A stretch of DNA of 19,109 bases from a bacterium (GTDB lineage Bacteria; Patescibacteriota; Minisyncoccia; Phycocordibacterales; SBAW01). The notes below the pieces were generated by a model. It made no database searches. It worked only from the letters and a program-made list of their open reading frames with translations, and had not been told where the DNA came from. The stretch lies in the NCBI GenBank assembly GCA_030647845.1, contig JAUSIO010000050.1, positions 1 to 19,109 on the forward strand. The letters are read 5' to 3'. Positions 1-8,579 of the stretch are shown here, in pieces. The translations under genes were made by a program, and so were the position numbers. The stretch's first letter is position 1, and every line of letters begins with the position of its first letter.

Positions 1-102
1 GGCGGCGGCAGCGCCACAACCGGCTGGGACGGTAGCCACGATGCTCCCGCATCCCCCGCAATGAAGTCAGTCGACGAAGCAATGGAAGGTTTGGATTTGT
101 AG
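1..102 (+). CDS. C-terminal end of an unidentified protein (partial)
   Basis: An open frame enters from the left edge and ends at TAG 100-102, leaving 33 residues. The tail is Gly/Ala/Ser-rich and ends in an acidic helix-like stretch, MKSVDEAMEGLDL. It lies 9 bases upstream of trmD on the same strand, so it is probably the preceding gene of the same operon. In many bacteria that position is held by rpsP, rimM or ffh, and tails of this composition are common on CPR ribosomal or SRP proteins, but nothing visible identifies it. Product unknown. Confidence 0.6.
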   Translation, partial: GGGSATTGWDGSHDAPASPAMKSVDEAMEGLDL

Positions 103-111
103 CTTTTAGAG

Positions 112-795
112 ATGAACTTCCACGTTGTTACTTTATTTCCAGAAGTGGTGGGTGCATATTGCAACGCGTCGATTTTGGGGCGCGCGCAAAAAAATAAGAA
201 GTTGAAGGTGAAGACCTACCAACTGCGCGACTTTGTCACAAACAAATGGGGCAAGGCCGACGAGCGGCCTTACGGCGGTGGCCCGGGCATGGTCTTGCAA
301 GCCGAGCCTATTATAAAAGCGGTCGAATCAATCCAAAAAAGTATCTCGAAGCGAGGCTTGAGGAGAAAAACAAAAATAATTATTACTGCAGTAGGCGGGA
401 AGCAGCTGACGAATGCGTATGCAAAAAATTTGGCAAAAAGATATAAAGACGTGATTATTGTCTGCGGTCGGTACGAGGGGCTTGATGCGCGGGTTAAGAA
501 AGTGCTCAAAGCTCGGGGATTTTTGGTAGATGAAGTTTCAACCGGACCATACATTTTAACCGGAGGCGAGGTGCCAGCGCTGGCTATTATCGATGCGACC
601 GCGCGACAAATCTACGGCGTGTTGGGGAAGTTCGAATCGCTCGAGGAGGGTCGTGTCGCCTCGAGCGATGTGTACACCCGGCCGGAGATTTTGATATATC
701 ATAATAAAAAATATGCTGTTCCAAAAATTTTATTATCTGGACATCATGCAAACATCGACAAGTTGCGCAGCAAAAAGAGAAGTAACCCCCACTAG
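112..795 (+). CDS. trmD: tRNA (guanine-N1-)-methyltransferase TrmD
   Basis: Transfers a methyl group from S-adenosylmethionine to N1 of G37, next to the anticodon, in a set of tRNAs, preventing +1 frameshifting. At 227 aa it is slightly shorter than the usual 240-255. SPOUT-fold signatures are clear: start MNFHVVTLFPE, YGGGPGM near residue 55, VCGRYEGLDARV near 120, and the knot segment YILTGGEVPA near 148. The position that is normally Asp in GDY (catalytic base, D169 in the E. coli/Haemophilus enzymes) is Pro146 here (STGPYILTGGE). Residues between CGRYEG and the knot are also about four longer than in E. coli. The ATG at 112 matches the family N-terminus. There is no Shine-Dalgarno site; the gene follows the previous stop by 9 bases, suggesting co-transcription. 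Confidence 0.96.
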   Translation: MNFHVVTLFPEVVGAYCNASILGRAQKNKKLKVKTYQLRDFVTNKWGKADERPYGGGPGMVLQAEPIIKAVESIQKSISKRGLRRKTKIIITAVGGKQLTNAYAKNLAKRYKDVIIVCGRYEGLDARVKKVLKARGFLVDEVSTGPYILTGGEVPALAIIDATARQIYGVLGKFESLEEGRVASSDVYTRPEILIYHNKKYAVPKILLSGHHANIDKLRSKKRSNPH

Positions 796-802
796 TAAAA
801 AC

Positions 803-825
803 CTCCGCAGGCGAGGCCTGCGGAG
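803..825 (+). repeat. Perfect 10-bp palindromic hairpin after trmD
   Basis: CTCCGCAGGC (803-812) and GCCTGCGGAG (816-825) pair perfectly around a GAG loop. No T-run follows on the plus strand, but an A-run (797-801) precedes it, so the T-run would lie on the minus strand. As a terminator it would therefore suit minus-strand transcription better, yet no minus-strand gene ends here. It resembles the short GC-rich palindromes scattered through CPR genomes, like the in-gene ones at 10148 and 10933. Confidence 0.7.
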
Positions 826-844
826 TGGGGCTGTGCATAAAAAC

Positions 845-871
845 TTGACTCGACGCAGAACTTTGTAGTAC
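845..871 (+). promoter_or_regulatory. Promoter for the small-ORF unit
   Basis: TTGACT (845-850) and TAGTAC (866-871) are separated by 15 bases, resembling -35/-10 boxes of the housekeeping sigma factor. Initiation would fall near 878-881, just at a GTG codon (881) that is in frame with the first small ORF. The unit ends at the terminator at 1354-1380. The short spacer lowers confidence. Confidence 0.5.
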
Positions 872-931
872 CTTGCAAAAGTGCGTGCTCAGGGGAGCCG
901 CATACTGTGCAACCTAGAAGACAGGTGGGTA

Positions 932-1117
932 ATGCCGAAGGTCAAACCAAGCGGGAAAAAAAACGGCAGCAACCAAAACGGGCAAAAAAATGGAGGCAGA
1001 GACGGGGGAGGGAGGACTCCGATCGTTAGGAGGGGTCGTGCCAGTTTTGCGTTAGAGCGCGGCTCTATAACTAAACCCAAGGGTCGCCGCTCTTTTGAGC
1101 ATTCTTTGGTCAGTTAG
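932..1117 (+). CDS. Small basic Gly/Lys/Arg-rich protein, unknown function
   Basis: A 61-residue protein rich in Lys, Arg, Gly and Asn. It has a low-complexity N-terminal half (GKKNGSNQNGQKNGGRDGGG) and a basic C-terminal half, with no signal peptide or membrane segment. The composition suggests a nucleic-acid or ribosome binder, but no domain is recognisable. I chose ATG 932 because AGGTGG (923-928) lies just upstream. An in-frame GTG at 881 would add 17 residues and would fit a leaderless start from the promoter at 845-871. The next small ORF follows by 15 bases, so the two probably form one unit. It could also be non-coding. Confidence 0.5.
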   Translation: MPKVKPSGKKNGSNQNGQKNGGRDGGGRTPIVRRGRASFALERGSITKPKGRRSFEHSLVS

Positions 1118-1132
1118 CGGGGGGAAACGACT

Positions 1133-1345
1133 ATGAACGGGGCGAATGGAGTTTTCGCAACCAGTAAAGACAAACGCAAACCGCCAATACATGCCTGTCC
1201 GCGCAGTTCGTGTGGCCGCTCCAGGGTCAAAATGGACGGTGGGAGAGCGTGGGTTTGTCCGAAGGACTGCCCCCACGCTACTAACGACGTGGTAGCGGCT
1301 CCGGTTCCGGACAGGAGCAAGTCCGATCTTTCGGTAGTGAAGTAG
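1133..1345 (+). CDS. Small Cys-rich protein, possible zinc-binding
   Basis: A 70-residue protein with a CPRSSC motif (CX4C) and, about 15 residues later, CPKDCPH (CX3CXH). The spacing would suit one zinc-ribbon-like site. It has no hydrophobic segment. A purine-rich stretch (GCGGGGGGAAA, about 1118-1127) precedes ATG 1133 at a plausible distance. It ends 9 bases before the strong terminator at 1354-1380, which supports it as the last gene of a short unit. Family not recognised; zinc binding is inferred only from the cysteines. Confidence 0.55.
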   Translation: MNGANGVFATSKDKRKPPIHACPRSSCGRSRVKMDGGRAWVCPKDCPHATNDVVAAPVPDRSKSDLSVVK

Positions 1346-1353
1346 TTCGGTTC

Positions 1354-1380
1354 GGCCCCGCCTAGCGGGGTCTTTTTCTT
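1354..1380 (+). terminator. Rho-independent terminator of the small-ORF unit
   Basis: CCCCGC (1356-1361), loop CTA, GCGGGG (1365-1370), followed by TCTTTTTCTTT. This is a classical GC stem with a T-rich tail on the plus strand. It insulates the small-ORF unit from the rpoBC promoter about 50 bases downstream. Confidence 0.85.
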
Positions 1381-1426
1381 TGTGCGTGCGCCGCGAAGCC
1401 GAAGGCGGAGTGGTGGGGAAAAGTAG

Positions 1427-1454
1427 TTGACAGCATTTTTATGCCGAGTATACT
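1427..1454 (+). promoter_or_regulatory. Strong promoter of rpoBC
   Basis: TTGACA (1427-1432), 16-base spacer, TATACT (1449-1454): a perfect -35 and a 5/6 -10. Initiation is expected near 1461, leaving about 220 untranslated bases before the rpoBC start at 1682. Confidence 0.8.
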
Positions 1455-1460
1455 GGGTAG

Positions 1461-1681
1461 CGAAACAAGGCAAGGACCTAGAGTGAGTTTTGAGGGCTTT
1501 GGTTTCGAGGGCAATTACATAACTAGGCACAGTGCCAGGGGCTAAGCGGTAAAGCTGAGCAGGGGAGCGTTGTTATACGCCCTCGCTTTTGTGTTTTACA
1601 TTGGAAGGTTAGATTTTAGAAAAAGACGCTCGATTTTTTTGTTCCATTTATCCGTCCTCTACTCACTAATTATCTAGCGTT
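1461..1681 (+). promoter_or_regulatory. Long 5' leader of rpoBC with attenuator-like structure
   Basis: There is no convincing ORF between the promoter and ATG 1682. CCTAG (1477-1481) can pair with CTAGG (1523-1527). GGCAC/GTGCC lies at 1526-1536. An imperfect hairpin at 1563-1584 (GCGT/ACGC plus three outer pairs across one A-C mismatch) is followed by GCTTTTGTGTTTT and resembles a weak intrinsic terminator. The leader could act as an attenuator or autoregulatory element controlling polymerase level; that is inference. No known ribosomal-protein leader motif was recognised. No Shine-Dalgarno site precedes ATG 1682. Confidence 0.4.
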
Positions 1682-4600
1682 ATGCGTGAACAAAAGTTTT
1701 TTAGCCGGTTCCGTGCACCGCGTGTTGAGACACCTAATCTCGTTGCCGCACAGGTCGACTCGTTCGACAAACTTCTCAAGGATGGTGTAAGGGAAATTTT
1801 TAAAGAGTTCACCCCAATAAAAGACTATTCGGGCAAAAAATTTGACCTAGAGTTTGTCAAAGTCGAGCTCGGGGAGCCCAAGTACGATGAACATTACGCA
1901 AAAGCACAAAAAATGTCGCTCGACATTCCCCTGCGCGCGATTGTCCGCCTGAAGAATAAAACACAAGGTACCGAAAAAGAGCAAGAAATTTTCCTTGCCG
2001 ATTTTCCGCTCATGACCGAGCACGGCACGTTTGTGATAAACGGTGTCGAGCGCGTTATCGTCCCGCAACTCGCGCGCTCCTATGGCGTCTTTTTTACCGC
2101 TGACGAGGTCAAGGGTAAGCGCCATTTTGGCGCCAAAATAATCCCCGCACGCGGCGCGTGGATAGAAATCGAAGCCGATGCAGACGGTCAGTTGCAAGTG
2201 CGCATCGACCGCAAACGCAAGTTCTCGGCAATTGCACTATTGCGTGTGCTTGGCGCCCACTATGACACCGACATCAAAGCGCTTTTCTCACGCTCCGAAT
2301 ACGGCAAAAAGTGGCTCGAAGTCGCACTCGAAAAGGATGCCGGGCAGACCTTAGAGGACGCGTATATCGAAATCCACCGGCGTCTCCGCGATGGCGACAT
2401 GGCTACGCCCAAGAATGCCGAGGAATATATCAACTCGATTTTTAGTGAGGAGCGCTATGACCTCTCGCGCGTTGGCCGCTACCGTTTTAACCAGCGCTTT
2501 AACAAGTCACTCGATGAAAAAGAGCTTACTCGCAAAACACTCTCGCTCGATGACTTGGTTGTGGTGCTCGACCAGGTACTCAAATTGGAGAACGACCCTG
2601 ACGCCATGGAGGATAATATTGATCACCTGGGGTCGCGGCGCGTGCGGTATGTCGGCGAGATGCTCCAACAGCGTCTGCGTGTAGGGCTCACGCACATGAA
2701 GCGCAACATCCAAGACCGGATGTCGACCATTGATACCGATGCGACTCTGCCGCAACAGTTTGTAAACCCACGGCCGCTCCAAGCGCGCATCAAAGAATTT
2801 TTTACCACCAACCAGTTGTCGCAGTTTATGCAGCAGGAAAATGCTTTGACCGAGCTTGAGCATTTGCGTACCCTCTCGGCGCTTGGCCCAGGCGGTCTCA
2901 CAAGGGAGCGCGCAGGGTTTGAGGTACGCGACGTGCATCCAAGCCACTACGGCCGCCTCTGCCCGATACACACGCCCGAAGGTCCCAATATCGGCCTTAT
3001 TTTGCGTCTCTCGACGTTCGCCCGCATCAACGAGTTTGGGATGATAGAGACGCCATACGTCAAAGTTAAAAGTGGCATCGTCACCGGCGAAGTTGCGTAC
3101 CTCAATGCCGCCGAAGAAGAGAAACAGATTATTGCGCACGGCGCGACACGCGTGGCCGAGAGCGGCAAAATTGTCGAGGACATGGTCGAAGTACGCCTGG
3201 GAGGCACCCCGACGCGCGTGGCACGCTCACAAGTCAATTACATAGATGTCGACCCGGCACAACCATTTTCTATTGCCACCTCGATGATTCCATTTTTGGA
3301 GCACGATGATGCCAACCGCGCATTGATGGGCTCGAACATGCAAAAACAGGCAACACCATGTTTGGTGCCCGAGGCCCCCTTGGTGGCAACGGGGATGGAA
3401 GCGCGCGCAGCGCGCGACACGGGTCGCCTCATTGTTGCAAAGGAAGACGGCACAGTGGTGCACGCAGATGGCAAACGCATTATTGTCAAAAACACCAAAG
3501 GCAAAGAGTTGGAATATCCGCTCGTTAATTTTGTCCGCACTAACGGTTTTACCACACTGCACCAGCGACCAGCTATTTCGGTTGGTGCCAACGTAAAGAA
3601 GGGCGATTTGCTCGCCGACACATCGTCTTCGGATAACGGCCAGCTCGCGCTGGGGCAAAATGCACTCGTCGCGTTTATGTGCTGGTCGGGCGCCAATTAC
3701 GAAGACGCTATCATCATCTCTGAGCGGATGGTCAAAAATTCTAAATTTGCCTCTATACATATAGAAGAGTTCGTCTGCAACGTCCGCGACACCAAACTCG
3801 GGCCCGAAGAGACAACACACGACATCCCCAACGTTTCGGAAACAAAGCTCCGTAATCTCGATGAAGACGGTATTATCCGCACTGGCTCCGAAGTGCGGCC
3901 TGGTGACATTTTGGTTGGTAAAATCACACCGAAGGGCGAGACCCAGCTCACGCCGGAGGAGCGCTTGTTGCGTAGTATCTTTGGTGACAAAGCGCGCGAC
4001 GTAAAAGACTCGAGCTTGCGGATGGAAAACAGCAAGCGCGGGCGTATCATCGGCGTCAAAGTATTTTCCCGCGAAGCGGGGCATCATTTGGATAGCGGTA
4101 TCATCAAGCGGATACATATAGAAGTCGCACAGTTGCGCACGGTCTCGGTTGGCGACAAACTTGCTGGTCGCCATGGCAACAAGGGTGTCATCTCGCGCAT
4201 CTTGCCGGAGGAAGATATGCCCTACATGGAAGACGGTCGCCCGGTGGATGTGATTTTGACACCACTTGGCGTGCCGAGCCGTATGAACCTTGGTCAAATT
4301 TTGGAACTACATCTTGGTCTTGCCGCGAACACCTTAAACTACCAGGCAGTGTGCCCGCCGTTTGCTGGTGCAACCGACGAAGAAATCCGCCAGGAACTCA
4401 AAAAAGCAGGATTTAACGAAAGCGGGAAGATGAAGCTCTACGATGGCCGCACGGGCGAGGCGTTCGAGCAGGACATCGCCGTGGGTTATATGTATATCCT
4501 CAAGCTCCATCACATGGTCGAGGATAAAATCCACATGCGCTCAATTGGTCCGTACTCGCTTATCACCCAGCAACCGCTCGGCGGCAAGGCCCAGGGCGGC

Positions 4601-7600
4601 GGCCAGCGTTTTGGCGAGATGGAAGTATGGGCGCTCCTCGGCTACGGCGCGGCATATACGCTACGCGAAATGCTTACCATTAAGTCCGACGACATCATGG
4701 GCCGCTCGGCGGCGTTCGACTCTATCGTGCGTGGCGAGCGCATCACGCACCACTCTGCCCCAGCGTCATTTAACGTACTCTTGCACACTCTGCGTGGCTT
4801 GGCACTCGATGTCGAGTTGATGAAGGGCTCCAGTGCCGTCTCCGGTGCACGCAAGACACCCGGTGCCGAAAGCTCCGACTTTGACGCGGTGCGCATACGC
4901 CCCGCGAGCCCGGAGAAAATTCTTGAGTGGTCGCACGGTGAGGTTACCAAGCCGGAGACCATCAACTACCGTACGCAGCGGCCGGAAAAAAACTCTTTGT
5001 TTGACGAAAAAATATTCGGCCCCGAAAAAGATTATGAATGTTATTGCGGCAAATACCGCGGCATCCGCTACAAAGGTATCGTCTGCGAAAAATGCGGTGT
5101 CGAAATAACGCGTGCAATTGTCCGCCGCGAGCGGATGGGTCACGTCGACTTGGCGGTGCCGGTCGCGCATGTGTGGTTCCTCCGCGCGATACCATCGCGT
5201 CTTGCGATGGTGCTTGGTATTGGTTCGGGCGACTTGGAAAAGGTCGTCTACTTTGCAGGCTACATGGTGACGGCTGTCCACAAACAAGAAAAGGAGCGCC
5301 TCATACAAGAGGTTGAAGCCGAGTATAAATCAAAACTAAAAAAACTTGAAGACGAAAAATCCAAAGACAAAATGAAGGAGTTATTCCTCGAGGCAAAACA
5401 CGACATCGAACAGTTGTATGTCGGAAGTGTGCTCGACGAGCCGCGCTACCACCGCTACACAATCAAGTACGGTGCGATGTTCGAGGCGGGCATCGGCGCC
5501 GAGGCAATCTACGACCTCTGCCGTAACCTCAACCTCAAAGACATGATTGCAAACACAGAGCTCGCGTTGGTTAAATGCAGCGCCGCCGACCGCGAAAAGT
5601 TTGGTAAGCGCCTCTCGGTGTTACGCGGCATGGTGCGGGCGAACGTGCGCCCCGAGTGGATGTTTCTCAAGCGTATCCCGGTTATCCCGCCGGGGCTCCG
5701 GCCCATGGTCGCGCTCGACGGAGGCCGCCACGCTACCTCGGATGTCAACGACCTCTATCGCCGCGTTATCAACCGCAACAATCGCTTAAAGAAACTGCTC
5801 GACATCCACGCACCGGATGTTATCTTGCGCAACGAAAAGCGCATCTTGCAGGAAGCGGTCGACGCGCTTATCGACAACTCAATCCGCCACGGCGGTGCGG
5901 CGTTTTCTGCAACGACCCAAGCCAGGCAAAGGCCACTCAAGTCGTTGTCTGACAATCTCAAAGGCAAGCACGGGCTCTTTCGCCAAAACTTGCTCGGCAA
6001 ACGTGTCGACTACTCTGGCCGCTCGGTTATCGTTGTCGGCCCCGAGTTGCGGCTTAACCAGTGCGGTTTGCCCAAACACATGGCGCTCGAACTCTTCCGC
6101 CCGTTTGTTATAGGCAAATTGTTGGAGAAAGAACTTGCATACAACATCCGCGGTGCTGGTCGGCTTATCGACGAAGGTGTGCCGGAGGTATGGGCAATTT
6201 TGGAAGATATCATCAAAGACAAATACGTTTTGCTCAATCGCGCGCCAACTCTGCACCGCCTCGGCATCCAGGCATTCCAGCCGATTCTGGTCGAAGGCAA
6301 CGCGATACAACTGCACCCCTTGGTCTGTCCGGCATTTAATGCCGACTTCGACGGCGACCAAATGGCCGTACATGTGCCGCTCTCGGTCGAAGCACAGACC
6401 GAAGCACGTGAGATTATGTCTGCAACAAAAAATATCCTCAAACCCGGCAACGGCGAACCAGTGGTCGCAACCAAGTTGCTCGACATCTTACTCGGCACCT
6501 ACTGGATGACCAAAGAAGTCGCGGGGATGCGCGGGGAGGGTCTCGCATTTCCGGGCCCTAATGCCGCTATCTTGGCGTACGACCACGGCCACGTTGGCTT
6601 TCAGGCAAAAGTAAAAGTGATGCCGTCGGAAAAAGAAAAATATGCACAGTTTGGTGGGCAAATTTTCGAGACGACCGTTGGTCGGCTGCTCTTTAACACC
6701 ACGTTCCCGAGCGACTATCCGTTTATCAACTATCCCGTTGACAAAAAGTCGCTGGGCAAGCTGGTTGACGACCTTATTGCGCGCTACGGGCTCGATAAAA
6801 TTCCTGATATCTTGAACCGCATCAAAAACTTCGGCTTCCGCTATGTCACACAGTCTGGTATCACCTGGTCTCTGGACGACATCCGTATCCCAAAGGAGAA
6901 AGACGAAATTGTCGGTCGGGCAGAGAAAAAGTCCGCAGAGATTATGAAGCACTGGCAAAACGGCTTGCTGTCCGAGGAAGAGCGCTATCGTATGAACATC
7001 GAGATATGGCACGCGGCAAAGTCCGAAATTGAAAAAATAATTCCCTCGACCTTGGCGGTGGACGGCTCGGTATCCGATATGTTGCGCTCCGGCGCGCGCG
7101 GCTCGGTCGCCCAAGTAACACAAATGGCCGGTATGAAAGGCCTTATCGCAAGCCCCACTGGCGAGGCGATTGAGTTCCCGATTACCAAGTCGATGAAGGA
7201 AGGCCTCACGCCGCTTGAATACTTCATCACCACACACGGCTCGCGCAAGGGGCTCTCGGACACGGCACTCAACACCGCAAAGGCCGGCTACCTGACCCGC
7301 CGACTCTTCGACGTTGCGCAAGACGTGGTGGTGACAGAAGAAGAATGTGGCACGAAAGAGGGTCTGCAAGTGACGCGCGAGAGTGCTTCTGGTATAGGCA
7401 CGTTCCTTGCAAAAAATATCGAAGGGCGCTACTTGGCGGCAGATATAGCAGACCAAGCAGGCAAGCCAATCTATAAAAAAGGACACTTTGTTACTGGGGC
7501 AGATGCTCAAGCGATAGAAGAGATGGATGTGTCTGGCGTCTACGTGCGCTCTCCAATCGGCTGCAAATCTACTCGCGGCCTGTGTATCAAATGCTACGGC

Positions 7601-8557
7601 GCCGACCTCGGCACCATGAAGCCCGTTGCTCTAGGAGAGGCGGTCGGCACGGTTGCCGCGCAGGCAATCGGCGAGCCGGGCACACAGTTGACTATGCGCA
7701 CCTTCCACGCGGGTGGCGCGGCCTCGGTAGGCGGCGACATCACACAGGGTTTGCCGCGCGTTGAGGAAATCTTTGAGCGTCGTGCGCCACGCAACCCGGC
7801 GGTTATCGCAAGTGTATCGGGCAAAGTGCTCGAAGTCAAAGACGACCCCGACGCAAAAGTCGGGGCAGGCGGCAAAGAAAAAATTATTGTTGTTGTGCCC
7901 GACCTCGAGTATCGCGGTAAAGGCAAAACGAAGGATATTATCGAATACGAAATCAACTTCCGCCGCGTACCGCTTGTTAAAGCGGGGGACACTATACGGG
8001 AGGGGCAATTCCTCACCGACGGCTCGGCCGACTTGCAAGACCTATTCAAATACGCCGGCCGCGAAAAGACGCAAGCATATATTATTTCGGAGGTAGTCAA
8101 AATCTACGAACTGCAGGGTGCCAGCATATCGGCAAAGCACCTCGAGACAATCGTACGGCAGATGTTTAGCCGCGTGCGCGTTACCGCCTCTGGTGGCACC
8201 GAGTTCTCGGTCGGCGATGTTATGAGTGCCGCCGACCTCACGCGCGCAAGTGAGCGCGCCACCGAGGCGGGCGGCGAAGCGGCAAAAGGGGAGCCGCTCG
8301 TTATGGGAATCTTGGACGTGTCGCTCTCGCGACAGAGCTTCCTTTCGGCGGCATCGTTCCAAAACACCACGCGTATGCTTATCAAGGCGTCGATGTACGG
8401 AAGTGTCGACCACCTCGAAGGGCTCAAAGAAAATGTCATCATCGGGCGGCTTATCCCCGCGGGCACGGGCTTCAAAGGCTCTCCAAAAGAAAAGATGGTC
8501 AACAAATTCGGCAACCCAGTGTCCGAAACCGTAGCAAAAGAAAGGGAGGTCGCGTAA
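1682..8557 (+). CDS. rpoBC: Fused RNA polymerase beta-beta' subunit (RpoB-RpoC)
   Basis: One uninterrupted 2291-residue frame joins two complete subunits of RNA polymerase. The beta part covers about residues 1-1048, with the rifampicin-pocket region (377-401), GSNMQKQA at 550-557, and the normal end LHTLRGLALDVELMK. A linker of about 17 residues follows. The beta' part runs from about D1066. It has the N-terminal zinc site C1120, C1122, C1135, C1138 (same spacing as E. coli), catalytic NADFDGDQ with D1555, D1557 and D1559, the second zinc site C1889, C1961, C1968, C1971, and the trigger-loop segment GEPGTQLTMRTFHAGG near 1997. All key residues are present, so the fusion should be an active chain. 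Split rpoB and rpoC is the bacterial norm; fusions are known in Helicobacter and Wolbachia. It is monocistronic here, without rplJ/rplL upstream. Confidence 0.97.
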   Translation: MREQKFFSRFRAPRVETPNLVAAQVDSFDKLLKDGVREIFKEFTPIKDYSGKKFDLEFVKVELGEPKYDEHYAKAQKMSLDIPLRAIVRLKNKTQGTEKEQEIFLADFPLMTEHGTFVINGVERVIVPQLARSYGVFFTADEVKGKRHFGAKIIPARGAWIEIEADADGQLQVRIDRKRKFSAIALLRVLGAHYDTDIKALFSRSEYGKKWLEVALEKDAGQTLEDAYIEIHRRLRDGDMATPKNAEEYINSIFSEERYDLSRVGRYRFNQRFNKSLDEKELTRKTLSLDDLVVVLDQVLKLENDPDAMEDNIDHLGSRRVRYVGEMLQQRLRVGLTHMKRNIQDRMSTIDTDATLPQQFVNPRPLQARIKEFFTTNQLSQFMQQENALTELEHLRTLSALGPGGLTRERAGFEVRDVHPSHYGRLCPIHTPEGPNIGLILRLSTFARINEFGMIETPYVKVKSGIVTGEVAYLNAAEEEKQIIAHGATRVAESGKIVEDMVEVRLGGTPTRVARSQVNYIDVDPAQPFSIATSMIPFLEHDDANRALMGSNMQKQATPCLVPEAPLVATGMEARAARDTGRLIVAKEDGTVVHADGKRIIVKNTKGKELEYPLVNFVRTNGFTTLHQRPAISVGANVKKGDLLADTSSSDNGQLALGQNALVAFMCWSGANYEDAIIISERMVKNSKFASIHIEEFVCNVRDTKLGPEETTHDIPNVSETKLRNLDEDGIIRTGSEVRPGDILVGKITPKGETQLTPEERLLRSIFGDKARDVKDSSLRMENSKRGRIIGVKVFSREAGHHLDSGIIKRIHIEVAQLRTVSVGDKLAGRHGNKGVISRILPEEDMPYMEDGRPVDVILTPLGVPSRMNLGQILELHLGLAANTLNYQAVCPPFAGATDEEIRQELKKAGFNESGKMKLYDGRTGEAFEQDIAVGYMYILKLHHMVEDKIHMRSIGPYSLITQQPLGGKAQGGGQRFGEMEVWALLGYGAAYTLREMLTIKSDDIMGRSAAFDSIVRGERITHHSAPASFNVLLHTLRGLALDVELMKGSSAVSGARKTPGAESSDFDAVRIRPASPEKILEWSHGEVTKPETINYRTQRPEKNSLFDEKIFGPEKDYECYCGKYRGIRYKGIVCEKCGVEITRAIVRRERMGHVDLAVPVAHVWFLRAIPSRLAMVLGIGSGDLEKVVYFAGYMVTAVHKQEKERLIQEVEAEYKSKLKKLEDEKSKDKMKELFLEAKHDIEQLYVGSVLDEPRYHRYTIKYGAMFEAGIGAEAIYDLCRNLNLKDMIANTELALVKCSAADREKFGKRLSVLRGMVRANVRPEWMFLKRIPVIPPGLRPMVALDGGRHATSDVNDLYRRVINRNNRLKKLLDIHAPDVILRNEKRILQEAVDALIDNSIRHGGAAFSATTQARQRPLKSLSDNLKGKHGLFRQNLLGKRVDYSGRSVIVVGPELRLNQCGLPKHMALELFRPFVIGKLLEKELAYNIRGAGRLIDEGVPEVWAILEDIIKDKYVLLNRAPTLHRLGIQAFQPILVEGNAIQLHPLVCPAFNADFDGDQMAVHVPLSVEAQTEAREIMSATKNILKPGNGEPVVATKLLDILLGTYWMTKEVAGMRGEGLAFPGPNAAILAYDHGHVGFQAKVKVMPSEKEKYAQFGGQIFETTVGRLLFNTTFPSDYPFINYPVDKKSLGKLVDDLIARYGLDKIPDILNRIKNFGFRYVTQSGITWSLDDIRIPKEKDEIVGRAEKKSAEIMKHWQNGLLSEEERYRMNIEIWHAAKSEIEKIIPSTLAVDGSVSDMLRSGARGSVAQVTQMAGMKGLIASPTGEAIEFPITKSMKEGLTPLEYFITTHGSRKGLSDTALNTAKAGYLTRRLFDVAQDVVVTEEECGTKEGLQVTRESASGIGTFLAKNIEGRYLAADIADQAGKPIYKKGHFVTGADAQAIEEMDVSGVYVRSPIGCKSTRGLCIKCYGADLGTMKPVALGEAVGTVAAQAIGEPGTQLTMRTFHAGGAASVGGDITQGLPRVEEIFERRAPRNPAVIASVSGKVLEVKDDPDAKVGAGGKEKIIVVVPDLEYRGKGKTKDIIEYEINFRRVPLVKAGDTIREGQFLTDGSADLQDLFKYAGREKTQAYIISEVVKIYELQGASISAKHLETIVRQMFSRVRVTASGGTEFSVGDVMSAADLTRASERATEAGGEAAKGEPLVMGILDVSLSRQSFLSAASFQNTTRMLIKASMYGSVDHLEGLKENVIIGRLIPAGTGFKGSPKEKMVNKFGNPVSETVAKEREVA

Positions 8558-8579
8558 AAGTTAAATATAAAAAAGTAAA

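Noticed and set aside
845..1380. Possible RNase P RNA, tmRNA or SRP RNA
   Set aside because: None of the diagnostic conserved blocks of these RNAs was found on either strand.
1391..1410. GCCGAAGGC-type short palindrome before the rpoBC promoter
   Set aside because: The perfect part is only 3 bp each side around GAA; too weak to call a repeat without a genome-wide search.
3227..4297. 356-residue open frame on the minus strand
   Set aside because: It lies wholly inside rpoBC on the opposite strand, has no promoter or recognisable domain, and is Cys/His-rich in the way expected of antisense frames of GC-biased codons.
6488..7510. 340-residue open frame on the minus strand
   Set aside because: Antisense shadow of the beta' half of rpoBC; no domain and no start signals.
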